A stretch of 64,000 bases of DNA. Origin: Paenibacillus dakarensis (GTDB lineage: Bacteria > Bacillota > Bacilli > Paenibacillales > Paenibacillaceae). Positions within the stretch are counted from its first letter, which is position 1, and the number at the start of each line of letters is the position of its first letter. The notes beneath the pieces were generated by a model. That model saw nothing but the letters and a program-made list of their open reading frames with translations, did no database searches and was not told the DNA's origin. The translations under genes and the position numbers were made by a program. The stretch spans positions 1 through 64,000 of the forward strand of contig NZ_CDSE01000047.1 of the NCBI RefSeq assembly GCF_001373415.1, in the 5' to 3' direction. Of the stretch, positions 44,063-51,202 are shown in pieces.

Positions 44063-45418
44063 TTAGCTTATGTCAGCCTCAGCATCCCGAATGATCTCAA
44101 CGGTCTCCTCAAGCCCCGTATCTGCGTTGATATAAATACGATACTGAGCACCATTGATTCTGCCGCCAATCTCATAACAGAGCGTATCCTCAGCCCGATC
44201 ATTCTTAATCAATGCCTTACGGCTGTATACCTCTTTGAAATCGGTATTTAATGTTTTTCTTGCTTCAGCAAGACTTAGTTTAGCTTTAGGTATTTCCCGG
44301 TTATCTTTATGCTCATAGATAAAATCGCTGGCCTGAAACCCAACAACATTACCATTATCCAATGCAGATCTTACTGTCATTTTCTCCGGATAAATGAGAA
44401 CTCCGTCCTGTTCTTTGACAAAAGTAAAGTTCACCAGATTATCGTATTGATCTGCATTAACAGCCTTCATATTCCGATAGCCTTTTTTCGACAGGAATTC
44501 CTCTGCTCTGTTCATGGCTTCTGAAACCTTTACTTTAGCCGGGCCTACCTGGCGGTCATCGGTGTAAGAAATAAGCAGTCCGCCTTTACGCGTAAAGTCC
44601 ATACTTAGCGGGCTTCCTTGCGGTGGCTGTACCCTGGCGGTATAGGACTCCCAGTCGGTTCCTTTACCGTTCTCGATTACCTGACAATTCGCATTTTCAC
44701 CAGCATCAGCAAACTTAAGCGCCTTGCGAACAATATCCTTCTCCGTCACAGGAAGACCAGACAGCATTTTCACGGAACGTTTTTCATACATGCTGCTTAC
44801 CGAAGGACCCCAATCGAGTTCAGGGTACATTTCTACTTTTTTATTCACCGAACTAAACCCGTCAACAATTGCATTGTTGCTCGCTTGTTCATTATTTCTG
44901 GCCATCGCTGCATCTACATCAACCCAGCTCAGATTCTGTGAAATAACGGTATTACGAAGTTTTTCCATATCCTTTGAAATTTCACCGGAGTTTGCGTACA
45001 GCGACTTCAATGTCTGAATTTCTTTGTCGGAAAGCGGCTCTTTCGTCATGTCACGGACACCTGCTTTGTAAGAAAAGTTGGCAATCCGTGACAGAAACTC
45101 CTCCGTTTTGCTGAAAGGAAGCATAGCAAGCGGCAATTGGTTAAGCTCGGTCTGAGCTTCGCTGGTAAGTCTCCAGACGTTCATCAACCCTTTACGCTGC
45201 ATCCCCTGTGATGCGGAGTTAACCGCAAGGGTATTACCAAGCTCACCGTGAATCCGATCGATATGATAGGACAGATCGTGAAACGCACGCTGATATTGGT
45301 TCTCTGCTCTTATCTGCATACTGTTCCGATCTGCCTTAAGCTGATTTCCCCACATAAGCGAACCAATTAGCATTATGGTCACCACGGGAAACAATACGGC
45401 ACTAATTCGTTTATACAT
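44063..45418 (-). CDS. ypeB: Germination protein YpeB
   Basis: This 451-aa spore inner-membrane protein has an N-terminal anchor helix (about 5-23), an extended helical region, and C-terminal PepSY-like repeats (VKVSEAMNRAEEFLSKKGY near 310 and KLSLAEARKTLNTDFKEV near 392). In Bacillus it stabilises and localises the cortex-lytic enzyme SleB. No sleB is adjacent here, in contrast to the usual sleB-ypeB pair. The ATG has AAGGAG 10 bases upstream, and a sigma-G-like promoter lies just before it. Confidence 0.92.
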   Translation of the reverse strand: MYKRISAVLFPVVTIMLIGSLMWGNQLKADRNSMQIRAENQYQRAFHDLSYHIDRIHGELGNTLAVNSASQGMQRKGLMNVWRLTSEAQTELNQLPLAMLPFSKTEEFLSRIANFSYKAGVRDMTKEPLSDKEIQTLKSLYANSGEISKDMEKLRNTVISQNLSWVDVDAAMARNNEQASNNAIVDGFSSVNKKVEMYPELDWGPSVSSMYEKRSVKMLSGLPVTEKDIVRKALKFADAGENANCQVIENGKGTDWESYTARVQPPQGSPLSMDFTRKGGLLISYTDDRQVGPAKVKVSEAMNRAEEFLSKKGYRNMKAVNADQYDNLVNFTFVKEQDGVLIYPEKMTVRSALDNGNVVGFQASDFIYEHKDNREIPKAKLSLAEARKTLNTDFKEVYSRKALIKNDRAEDTLCYEIGGRINGAQYRIYINADTGLEETVEIIRDAEADIS

Positions 45419-45453
45419 ATGGTTAAAGACTCCTTTCTTCTATTCACTGCCGT

Positions 45454-45484
45454 TAGTTTGACTAGAAGAATGAAGTATTATGCA
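45454..45484 (-). promoter_or_regulatory. Sigma-G/F-type promoter of ypeB
   Basis: On the minus strand TGCATA (45479-45484) and CAAACTA (45454-45460) lie 18 bp apart, 36 bp before the ypeB ATG. This fits a forespore promoter. Confidence 0.6.
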
Positions 45485-45516
45485 TTGTGAATAAAACATT
45501 ACTTACCCGGCTGTAT

Positions 45517-45663
45517 TTACATGTCCTCCTCAATTTCAAAGGAGCTCTGATTATCACAGAGGCATCGTTTAAACCCTGTCTCAATCCGTCCATGTTCTTT
45601 TTTTCCTCGCAAGATGTATCTTTCCCCGCATTCTTTACAACGTATCTTCACTTTAACTCGCAA
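45517..45663 (-). CDS. Small Cys-rich (zinc-ribbon-like) protein, 48 aa
   Basis: This microprotein has CKEC near residue 8 and RCLC near residue 31, with basic residues between (RGKKEHGRIETGFKRC). That suggests a single zinc ribbon. The start is a TTG at 45663, with GGAGG 10 bases upstream in an A/T-rich stretch. It occupies the place of sleB, between prsW and ypeB. I do not recognise a named family. Expression is plausible from the ribosome site, but the assignment is moderate. Confidence 0.55.
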   Translation of the reverse strand: MRVKVKIRCKECGERYILRGKKEHGRIETGFKRCLCDNQSSFEIEEDM

Positions 45664-45728
45664 AAAAAAGACACCTCCATCGTTTTTTCCTGACTCACAG
45701 CCAGGGTTCAATACGATGAAGTGTGCCC

Positions 45729-46433
45729 TTATTGATGAGGTTTTAAAACCTCTTCTTCCCTCTTTAGCAAACGAAAGGGAGATCGGTTATTTGCCCGCGA
45801 AATCTTTCCCATTCCTCCGTACCACAGCAGGACCATTAACGGAATAATAAACCATAACCAGGAATGAGTTACCGTGTTAAGGATCAAATCGTACAGTCCG
45901 TGCCACATCCAAGGAAGCAGTAAGGAAAGCAGGAGGGCGGTTCGTTTAGACCTTTCACCTGAAAATTTCGCGTGTCCAAAATAATATCCCATAATGATGC
46001 CGAACATGGCGTGTCCTGATACCGGGAGCAGAGCCCGAATCAGCATCGGACCAAAAGCGGCGTGACTATACCATGCGTAAAAGATGTTTTCAACCGTTGC
46101 GAAACCCAGAGAAATCGCCGTGGCATACAATATGCCATCATAAGGCTCATCAAATTCCGTATGGTTAAAAATTAGATGGTATAGCACAAACCATTTTAAC
46201 AATTCTTCAACGCCTGCGGAAATAATCAATGATTCGACTACCGGGTTGTCCCCGAGCCATAATATCATACCCCGCTGCACAATCATAACTGGAATGACAA
46301 TCAGGAATCCTAGCAAGAATACCTTTACAACTATATGAAGCGGTTCCTGATCATATCTGTCCTTCAGATAAAAATAGGTGAGTAATGCGAGACCCGGCGC
46401 CAAAGCAGACGCTATGATTGAAAACACAAGCAC
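45729..46433 (-). CDS. prsW: PrsW-family intramembrane protease
   Basis: This 234-aa membrane protein has about seven helices and the conserved acidic motifs of PrsW: EELLKWF (about 78), FATVENIFY (about 115) and HAMFGIIMGYYFGH (about 150). In B. subtilis PrsW starts cleavage of the anti-sigma factor RsiW. The gene order prsW then ypeB is conserved. The start is a GTG with GAGGGGG upstream. A membrane anti-sigma is encoded in this window (9922-10527), but a link to it is only speculative. Confidence 0.9.
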   Translation of the reverse strand: MLVFSIIASALAPGLALLTYFYLKDRYDQEPLHIVVKVFLLGFLIVIPVMIVQRGMILWLGDNPVVESLIISAGVEELLKWFVLYHLIFNHTEFDEPYDGILYATAISLGFATVENIFYAWYSHAAFGPMLIRALLPVSGHAMFGIIMGYYFGHAKFSGERSKRTALLLSLLLPWMWHGLYDLILNTVTHSWLWFIIPLMVLLWYGGMGKISRANNRSPFRLLKREEEVLKPHQ

Positions 46434-46493
46434 CGAAATCCCCCTCTATTAGTTGCAGCATGTCTTTTACTGTTCTCACTTGACCGCACTGAA

Positions 46494-47105
46494 TTATTTG
46501 CTGCGTTCAAAGTGGAAGCATATATTTCCTACCGCTTGCTCCGGCATTATTTTCTTCCCATATTCCTCAAGAATAGCCTCTGTTACTGTAGATGAATTAC
46601 CAAACTCAGCAAGAAGAGCAGTGACTGCTGCCTGTTTATCACTATTCAACTGCTCCGGATTCATCCATAAAAACCATTTATCCAAATAGTGATAGAGCGT
46701 ACCTGCCCCGTCGACTAAATCGTTCAACATATGGGCGGCTTCAATAAGCACTTCAAAATCGTTAAATGCATACACAATGCTGCCGCTTTGTTCTAAAGTT
46801 ACTTCCATTTCATAAATCTCATCCGGAATTTCATCCTCGGATAAGCCTCCGAAATGGTGATCAAACTTTCCTCTCGTCACATATACCACCATACCTTGGG
46901 CGGACAGAGTGAACACTTCAACCGCTAGTGGCCCTGTAGCATCAAAGCCGAGTTCACTATAAGCCTGATCCATCATTTCGATAAACAGGTCATAAACCTT
47001 TGGGGCTTCCTGCCACAATTCCTCTTCCTGTATCCCACGCTCACTCAGATCGTCAAACGTGAGGAAAATCCGTATCTTATCTTGACTCAAACGTTCTATT
47101 TTCAT
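46494..47105 (-). CDS. mecA: Adaptor protein MecA/YpbH family
   Basis: This 203-aa protein resembles MecA, which hands substrates to ClpC/ClpP. The N-terminal domain begins MKIERLSQDKIRIFLTFDDL, and the C-terminal ClpC-binding domain contains IVYAFNDFEVLIEAAHML (about 117-134). The acidic linker is short. In B. subtilis the paralogue YpbH lies in this neighbourhood. GAGGAGG precedes the ATG. It may control competence- or stress-related proteolysis; substrates are unknown. Confidence 0.9.
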   Translation of the reverse strand: MKIERLSQDKIRIFLTFDDLSERGIQEEELWQEAPKVYDLFIEMMDQAYSELGFDATGPLAVEVFTLSAQGMVVYVTRGKFDHHFGGLSEDEIPDEIYEMEVTLEQSGSIVYAFNDFEVLIEAAHMLNDLVDGAGTLYHYLDKWFLWMNPEQLNSDKQAAVTALLAEFGNSSTVTEAILEEYGKKIMPEQAVGNICFHFERSK

Positions 47106-47237
47106 GACAGGATCCTCCTCTGAAAAACAAAAATTTATAACAAAATATGATTCTTTGATAATGAGGTGCTAAAAATGGTTTTATATATTGATTTTATCAT
47201 TTAATACCCACAAATGCACGTAAATATGTAACCAGAT

Positions 47238-47285
47238 AAAAAAAGAATCATTCTTAGGGAATAAAGATTCCCATGGAATGATTCG
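47238..47285 (-). terminator. Terminator after the 130-aa Ser-rich protein gene
   Basis: A 9-bp outer stem (47245-47253 with 47276-47284) encloses a second GGGAAT/ATTCCC pairing and is followed by seven T on the minus strand. Confidence 0.8.
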
Positions 47286-47301
47286 AATACGTTCTGGATG
47301 T

Positions 47302-47694
47302 TTACAAACCCGGTATGACTGTATTGGTTTCTTTAAGAATTTGTTCGACTTCGTGCTTGACATCAGGATTGCTCTGGATAAATTCTTTAACCAGCTTCAG
47401 GTTGGCAGCCTTCGAATCAGACGATGCCTGTCCCCCGTGTTGATTGCTCTTGGAATGACTGGAAGATTCTGAACTGCTTGAACTGGGACGCACGCTTTCT
47501 TGGCGTCTGCTGCCTTGATTTGAACTGCTGGAATTGCCTGTATAGTCTTTCATCATATTTTTTGCTGTATTCGCCAATTGACTAATGTCCGTCCCTTTTA
47601 CTATGGAAGAGAATGACATATTGCCTTTGCCGGAGAACATACGATACACAGCAATTCCCATTAAGGCACCGAATAAAAATGTCGAAGATCTCAC
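47302..47694 (-). CDS. Unknown Ser-rich protein, 130 aa
   Basis: This protein begins with a short hydrophobic segment (STFLFGALMGIAVYRMFSG, about 4-22), typical of YtxH-like small anchored proteins. A Ser/Asn/Gln-rich low-complexity middle (about 45-95) and a conserved-looking helix at the end (LVKEFIQSNPDVKHEVEQIL) follow. No family is certain. The start is a GTG at 47694 with AAGGAGG 8 bases upstream. It is divergent from the deacetylase lipoprotein gene and has its own terminator. Confidence 0.68.
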   Translation of the reverse strand: MRSSTFLFGALMGIAVYRMFSGKGNMSFSSIVKGTDISQLANTAKNMMKDYTGNSSSSNQGSRRQESVRPSSSSSESSSHSKSNQHGGQASSDSKAANLKLVKEFIQSNPDVKHEVEQILKETNTVIPGL

Positions 47695-47778
47695 AAATAT
47701 TACCTCCTTCAATGATAAACTCATAAGTAGTGTTCTCTTGCTCTGGAAATCCATGCAGTATAAATACAGGAAAGCGAG

Positions 47779-48714
47779 ATGGAAATGATGGTTATAAGAA
47801 CATCCGCGCTGTTTCTGGCGGCCAGTTTAGTACTCAGCGCCTGCGGGCAAGCCGAAAAAAACAGCCCGGCCCCTTCAGGAGCAGAATCAGAAAATAATAC
47901 AGCACCCAATGAGACAAACCAAGCTCCTTCTTCTGACAAAGAAAATAAGGATTCTTCGGATGCCTTGGACCCCTCGGATACTTCGAATAAAACTTCAACA
48001 GAACCGGAGCGATCTGAGGATACCGGGAAAGAAAAAGACAACTCTGATAACACCCAAGCAGAAGAGACACCTGCAGCCCCTCAGTACTACATGAATAAGG
48101 TATACAATATTGTTCCGAATGATGAAGCAGCGGAGAAAAAAATCGTGTTGTTAACTTTTGATGATGGTCCTAAGGATGAAAAAATGATCAATGGCCTTAT
48201 AGATACACTGGACAAACATAAGGCTAAAGCGATATTTTTCGTCAATGGGTACCGGGTAAAGCAGAATCCCGAGCTTTTAAAATTAATACACGAGCGGGGT
48301 CAAATTATTGGAAATCACAGCTGGGATCATATCGATTTGAAAAAGGAAAGCAAAGCAACAGCGAAGAAACAGATTGAGGATGTTCAAAAAATAGTGATGG
48401 ATACCATCGGTGAGAAGCCTAAATTTTTCAGGCCTCCTTTTGGCTCAGGTGGAGATTATGTCAAGCAAGTCGTAAGCGAAAATAACATGCTGTTCATGAC
48501 ATGGTCCAACGGTTCCCTGGATTGGGAAAGCCAAAGCAGGAACAATCCGGAGGCCGTTATTAACAATGTGATGGAGCAGCTTCATCCCGGAAGCAATATC
48601 CTTATGCATGAGCTTCCTTGGACTGTTGAGGCACTGGATACACTTCTAACTAAGCTGGAGAAGAAAGGGTACAGCTTCGTTGATCCTCAAAATATTGAAC
48701 TGAAAACAAAATAA
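47779..48714 (+). CDS. Polysaccharide deacetylase lipoprotein
   Basis: This 311-aa protein has a lipoprotein signal ending in LSACG (Cys about 22). A long acidic, Ser/Thr/Glu-rich linker (about 25-95) leads to a NodB-type deacetylase domain. Metal ligands lie in LTFDDGPKDE (about 130) and the two-His motif NHSWDH (about 177), with RPPFGSGG near 218 and LMHELPW near 275. It probably deacetylates peptidoglycan or another envelope glycan. AGGAAA precedes the ATG. It is a single plus-strand gene with a convergent terminator. Confidence 0.9.
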   Translation: MEMMVIRTSALFLAASLVLSACGQAEKNSPAPSGAESENNTAPNETNQAPSSDKENKDSSDALDPSDTSNKTSTEPERSEDTGKEKDNSDNTQAEETPAAPQYYMNKVYNIVPNDEAAEKKIVLLTFDDGPKDEKMINGLIDTLDKHKAKAIFFVNGYRVKQNPELLKLIHERGQIIGNHSWDHIDLKKESKATAKKQIEDVQKIVMDTIGEKPKFFRPPFGSGGDYVKQVVSENNMLFMTWSNGSLDWESQSRNNPEAVINNVMEQLHPGSNILMHELPWTVEALDTLLTKLEKKGYSFVDPQNIELKTK

Positions 48715-48751
48715 ATGATTAGAGACGTCTACATAAACTCTCTGCCATTAC

Positions 48752-48802
48752 AAAAAGCCTTGACTCCTCCCCCTAAACGGGTTAAGAAGTCAAGGCTTTT
48801 TA
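48752..48802. terminator. Convergent terminator (deacetylase / phosphoesterase)
   Basis: AAAAGCCTTGACT (from 48753) pairs with AGTCAAGGCTTTT (48788-48800) across a 20-base loop. The stem includes the stop codon of the minus-strand gene. Confidence 0.8.
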
Positions 48803-49596
48803 ATCAATGTAATCAAGTGTATTTCAGATGGACTCCGAAATCGAAGCGGGATATGCGATGTACCAAACCCCCGGCTAATCAGCATTCGGACTGCTTTTTT
48901 CGCTTTATGACCAAGATGATACCAACCAGCATTATACTTTTTATAAAATCCTTCAAGGCGCGCCGCCCCAAGAAAAGGCAGTACAATCTGTCCACCGTGT
49001 GTGTGGCCAGCTAAGATCAGATTTGCAGAAATGCTTCGTCTATCCTTAATCCATATCGGATCGTGAACCAGAACAATGTGGTATTGACCTTTGTGGGCAT
49101 TCCCTAGAAAAGAACTGTACGGATCATTACGGGAAACTGGCTGCATAATACCGCTTAAGGCGATGGAGTCTCCATTCTTGTTAAGCATAACCGTATCATC
49201 TTTAAGCAAGAGCAGCCCGGGCTCTTCAAACAAAGTCTCAAGCTTGCCGCTTCCTGCCTTCAAATCATGATTGCCAAGAACGGCATAGACTGGTGCTATT
49301 TTTCGCAATATCTCTAAGTTAGCGCCCACACGCTCCCACGGAACCCCTTTTTCTGTTATATCACCGCCCAGCATGATGCAATCTGGCTGAAGGTTCAGCG
49401 ACAGAATCTTTCGTTCGGAAAGCTTGCGGCGGTGTATATCTGTGATGAACAAAATCTTATAAAGATGAAATGCATCTGGGATGTCTTGGGTCTCAATGAC
49501 CTCATTTCTAACCCGGTAACCAAATGCTTCGATCTTCATCCATATTGCCGCACTCAATGCAATAACACCTGCCGCTAAACTAACCTCTACAATCAA
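48790..49596 (-). CDS. ypbG: Metallophosphoesterase (YpbG-like)
   Basis: This 268-aa membrane-anchored phosphoesterase has an N-terminal helix (about 1-20) and the calcineurin-like metal motifs: FITDIHRR (about 52), GGDITEKG (about 77), LGNHDLKAG (about 107), and GHTHGGQI (about 199). The substrate is unknown. The start is a TTG at 49596 with GGAGG 7 bases upstream, overlapping the stop of the 132-aa gene (TTGA). This matches the ypbG position in B. subtilis. Confidence 0.88.
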   Translation of the reverse strand: MIVEVSLAAGVIALSAAIWMKIEAFGYRVRNEVIETQDIPDAFHLYKILFITDIHRRKLSERKILSLNLQPDCIMLGGDITEKGVPWERVGANLEILRKIAPVYAVLGNHDLKAGSGKLETLFEEPGLLLLKDDTVMLNKNGDSIALSGIMQPVSRNDPYSSFLGNAHKGQYHIVLVHDPIWIKDRRSISANLILAGHTHGGQIVLPFLGAARLEGFYKKYNAGWYHLGHKAKKAVRMLISRGFGTSHIPLRFRSPSEIHLITLIKKP

Positions 49597-49991
49597 AACA
49601 TTTCCTCCAAAGGCGGTGCACCGATCAATCCCCAGTAGACCAGACCGGCCATCAACAGGATAAAAATTACAATAAGAGAATTGACAAACCATTTACTCAT
49701 TCTTACCCGTGATGACGGATAAGTGCTTGTTCTGGTTGGTGTTACAGATTCTTCATCAAGCTCGAATTTATCATAACTATGGTCTTCACGTCTTGACCTG
49801 CGCAGTTCTTCAACTTCGTGTGTTCGATTTACAGCTGAAACGTCGTAATCCTGCTGCGCTCTTTCATGAACAACTTGGTCTTCCTTTATTGATTTTGAAC
49901 GAAAAGCTGATTCTTCTGATGCAGCCTTATTATCTTTTTTCCGGCCTTTATGTCGGCGCTGATGTCGATCCATTCTGCTAAGCTCGTTCAT
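49593..49991 (-). CDS. Unknown basic protein with C-terminal membrane helix, 132 aa
   Basis: The N-terminal half is very basic (RMDRHQRRHKGRKKD) and then acidic and polar without structure. One membrane helix (about 101-122, WFVNSLIVIFILLMAGLVYW) lies near the C-terminus. The layout resembles tail-anchored or YpbE-like proteins, but the LysM domain of B. subtilis YpbE is absent. GGAGG precedes the ATG. It overlaps ypbD upstream by 14 bp and ypbG downstream, so the three form an operon. Confidence 0.72.
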   Translation of the reverse strand: MNELSRMDRHQRRHKGRKKDNKAASEESAFRSKSIKEDQVVHERAQQDYDVSAVNRTHEVEELRRSRREDHSYDKFELDEESVTPTRTSTYPSSRVRMSKWFVNSLIVIFILLMAGLVYWGLIGAPPLEEMF

Positions 49992-50577
49992 TATCTTCCT
50001 TCCTCCGAAAACGAATCATCATTCCTGATATCATATCAATGACAAAATGACAAATTATCGGTGCCCAAAGTGTTCCTGACTCTATATAAATATACCCAAG
50101 ACCATAACTGCTCAAAAACACCCAGCCAGTCGGAATCCAGTGCCTTAAATAACGTACATGGATAACAGCAAACAGAATACTGGTCCAGTAAGGGCCAAAA
50201 GCATATTGAATGGCTCCGCGAAATAGAAGCTCCTCACATACCGCTACTATAAATGCGATAACAATAATATGCCAGACCGGTCTTTTACTAAACAGCATTT
50301 CGTTGATACCGCCATCATCCATCGCGCTCTCCGGTACAATTCGGGAAATGATAAAATCGATGACCAGCATTGTAATGGCAAGACCTAATCCCCATAGGAT
50401 AAATTGTTTATCGGTTGGTACAGCAAGCAGTCTAAAAGGGTTCCGCTGCTGAAACATGATCCAGATCAGGCCTATAATCAGTGTTAGGCCTTGTGTTAGA
50501 TACAAATTAATCAACAGCAGCCGATCATTTAGCTGATTCGGCTCAATCTTTTTGATTTTAATTTTGAATTTTTTCAT
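49978..50577 (-). CDS. ypbD: CPBP-family intramembrane metalloprotease (YpbD)
   Basis: This 199-aa membrane protein has about six helices and the Abi/CAAX-protease motifs CEELLFRGAIQY (about 115), FAVIHVRYLRHW (about 137) and APIICHFVIDM near 178. Members are putative prenyl-protein or regulatory proteases; the substrate is unknown. It heads the ypbD-132aa-ypbG operon. AGGCAGG precedes the ATG weakly. Confidence 0.87.
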   Translation of the reverse strand: MKKFKIKIKKIEPNQLNDRLLLINLYLTQGLTLIIGLIWIMFQQRNPFRLLAVPTDKQFILWGLGLAITMLVIDFIISRIVPESAMDDGGINEMLFSKRPVWHIIVIAFIVAVCEELLFRGAIQYAFGPYWTSILFAVIHVRYLRHWIPTGWVFLSSYGLGYIYIESGTLWAPIICHFVIDMISGMMIRFRRKEDNERA

Positions 50578-50690
50578 GTTAGCCTGCCTGTCTTTATAAT
50601 GATCTAATTAATAGATTATAAATAAAATAAATAGAATGTTATCCATAAATCCTGAGCAATAAAAATAAGTCGGCATATGCATCATAGCAA

Positions 50691-50749
50691 ATAAAACGCC
50701 CGTATTACAAGGCTTAAGGCAACCAGATAGCCAGAACATCGCGTTTTAT
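50691..50749. other. Unexplained stem-loop in the ypbD/serA intergenic region
   Basis: A 9-bp perfect stem (50691-50699 with 50741-50749) encloses a smaller hairpin (50711-50714 with 50729-50732). Neither flank has a strong T run. The remaining part of the gap 50578-50766 shows nothing else clear. It could be a weak terminator, a protein site or a small RNA element. Confidence 0.4.
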
Positions 50750-50766
50750 ACTTGCCTAATTACCTA

Positions 50767-50796
50767 TTGACATGATTACAAAAGCCATGATACATT
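50767..50796 (+). promoter_or_regulatory. Sigma-A promoter of serA
   Basis: A perfect TTGACA (50767-50772), an 18-bp spacer and TACATT (50791-50796), placed just before the T-box leader. Confidence 0.68.
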
Positions 50797-50819
50797 ATGA
50801 AAAAATTAATCGACCAAAA

Positions 50820-51070
50820 CCGATGATGGAAAAAAGAAGCTTTAAACGTCTACAGAGAGCCGATGGTAGGTGCAAATCGGCGGCGCAAAGTGTTCTTGAG
50901 CGATCCTGAGATATTCCGCTGAATACAGTAGGCGTAATCGGATGATATCCGTTACCAATCATGGCCACGAATGGCCGTTTGAGGCTGCCTTAAGGCAGTG
51001 AATAAGGGTGGTACCACGAATAAATCTCGTCCCTTACTACGGAAGTAGTATGCGGATCGAGGTTTTTTTT
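50820..51070 (+). promoter_or_regulatory. T-box leader of serA
   Basis: The leader has the T-box sequence GGGTGGTACCACG (51006-51018) that pairs with uncharged tRNA. A Stem I upper part with AGAGAG and GGTAGGTGCAA spans about 50854-50880. An 8-bp helix pairs 50846-50853 with 50928-50935, and a terminator competes with the antiterminator. Uncharged tRNA should turn on serA. Which codon serves as specifier is unclear: Ser codons AGC and TCC occur in the 3' strand, but GAATAC (50921-50926) also has the typical specifier context. Confidence 0.9.
51026..51070 (+). terminator. T-box terminator before serA
   Basis: Long stem with base CTCG/CGAG and a tip TACTAC-GGAA-GTAGTA, followed by eight T at 51063-51070. 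It overlaps the T-box antiterminator sequence. Confidence 0.88.
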
Positions 51071-51202
51071 ATATGATTTTCCCTTTTTCACATTACCGCG
51101 TCGCTTGAATCCAGGTATAACGGAATGCGCTATATGCAGTCCTTATTCTATATTTATGCAGCACATTATACTTAGAGAAGGTATTAAGGAGGCAGAGAAA
51201 CC

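Noticed and set aside
50691..50749. Known riboswitch class
   Set aside because: The stem-loop does not match any riboswitch consensus I know, so I keep it only as unexplained structure.
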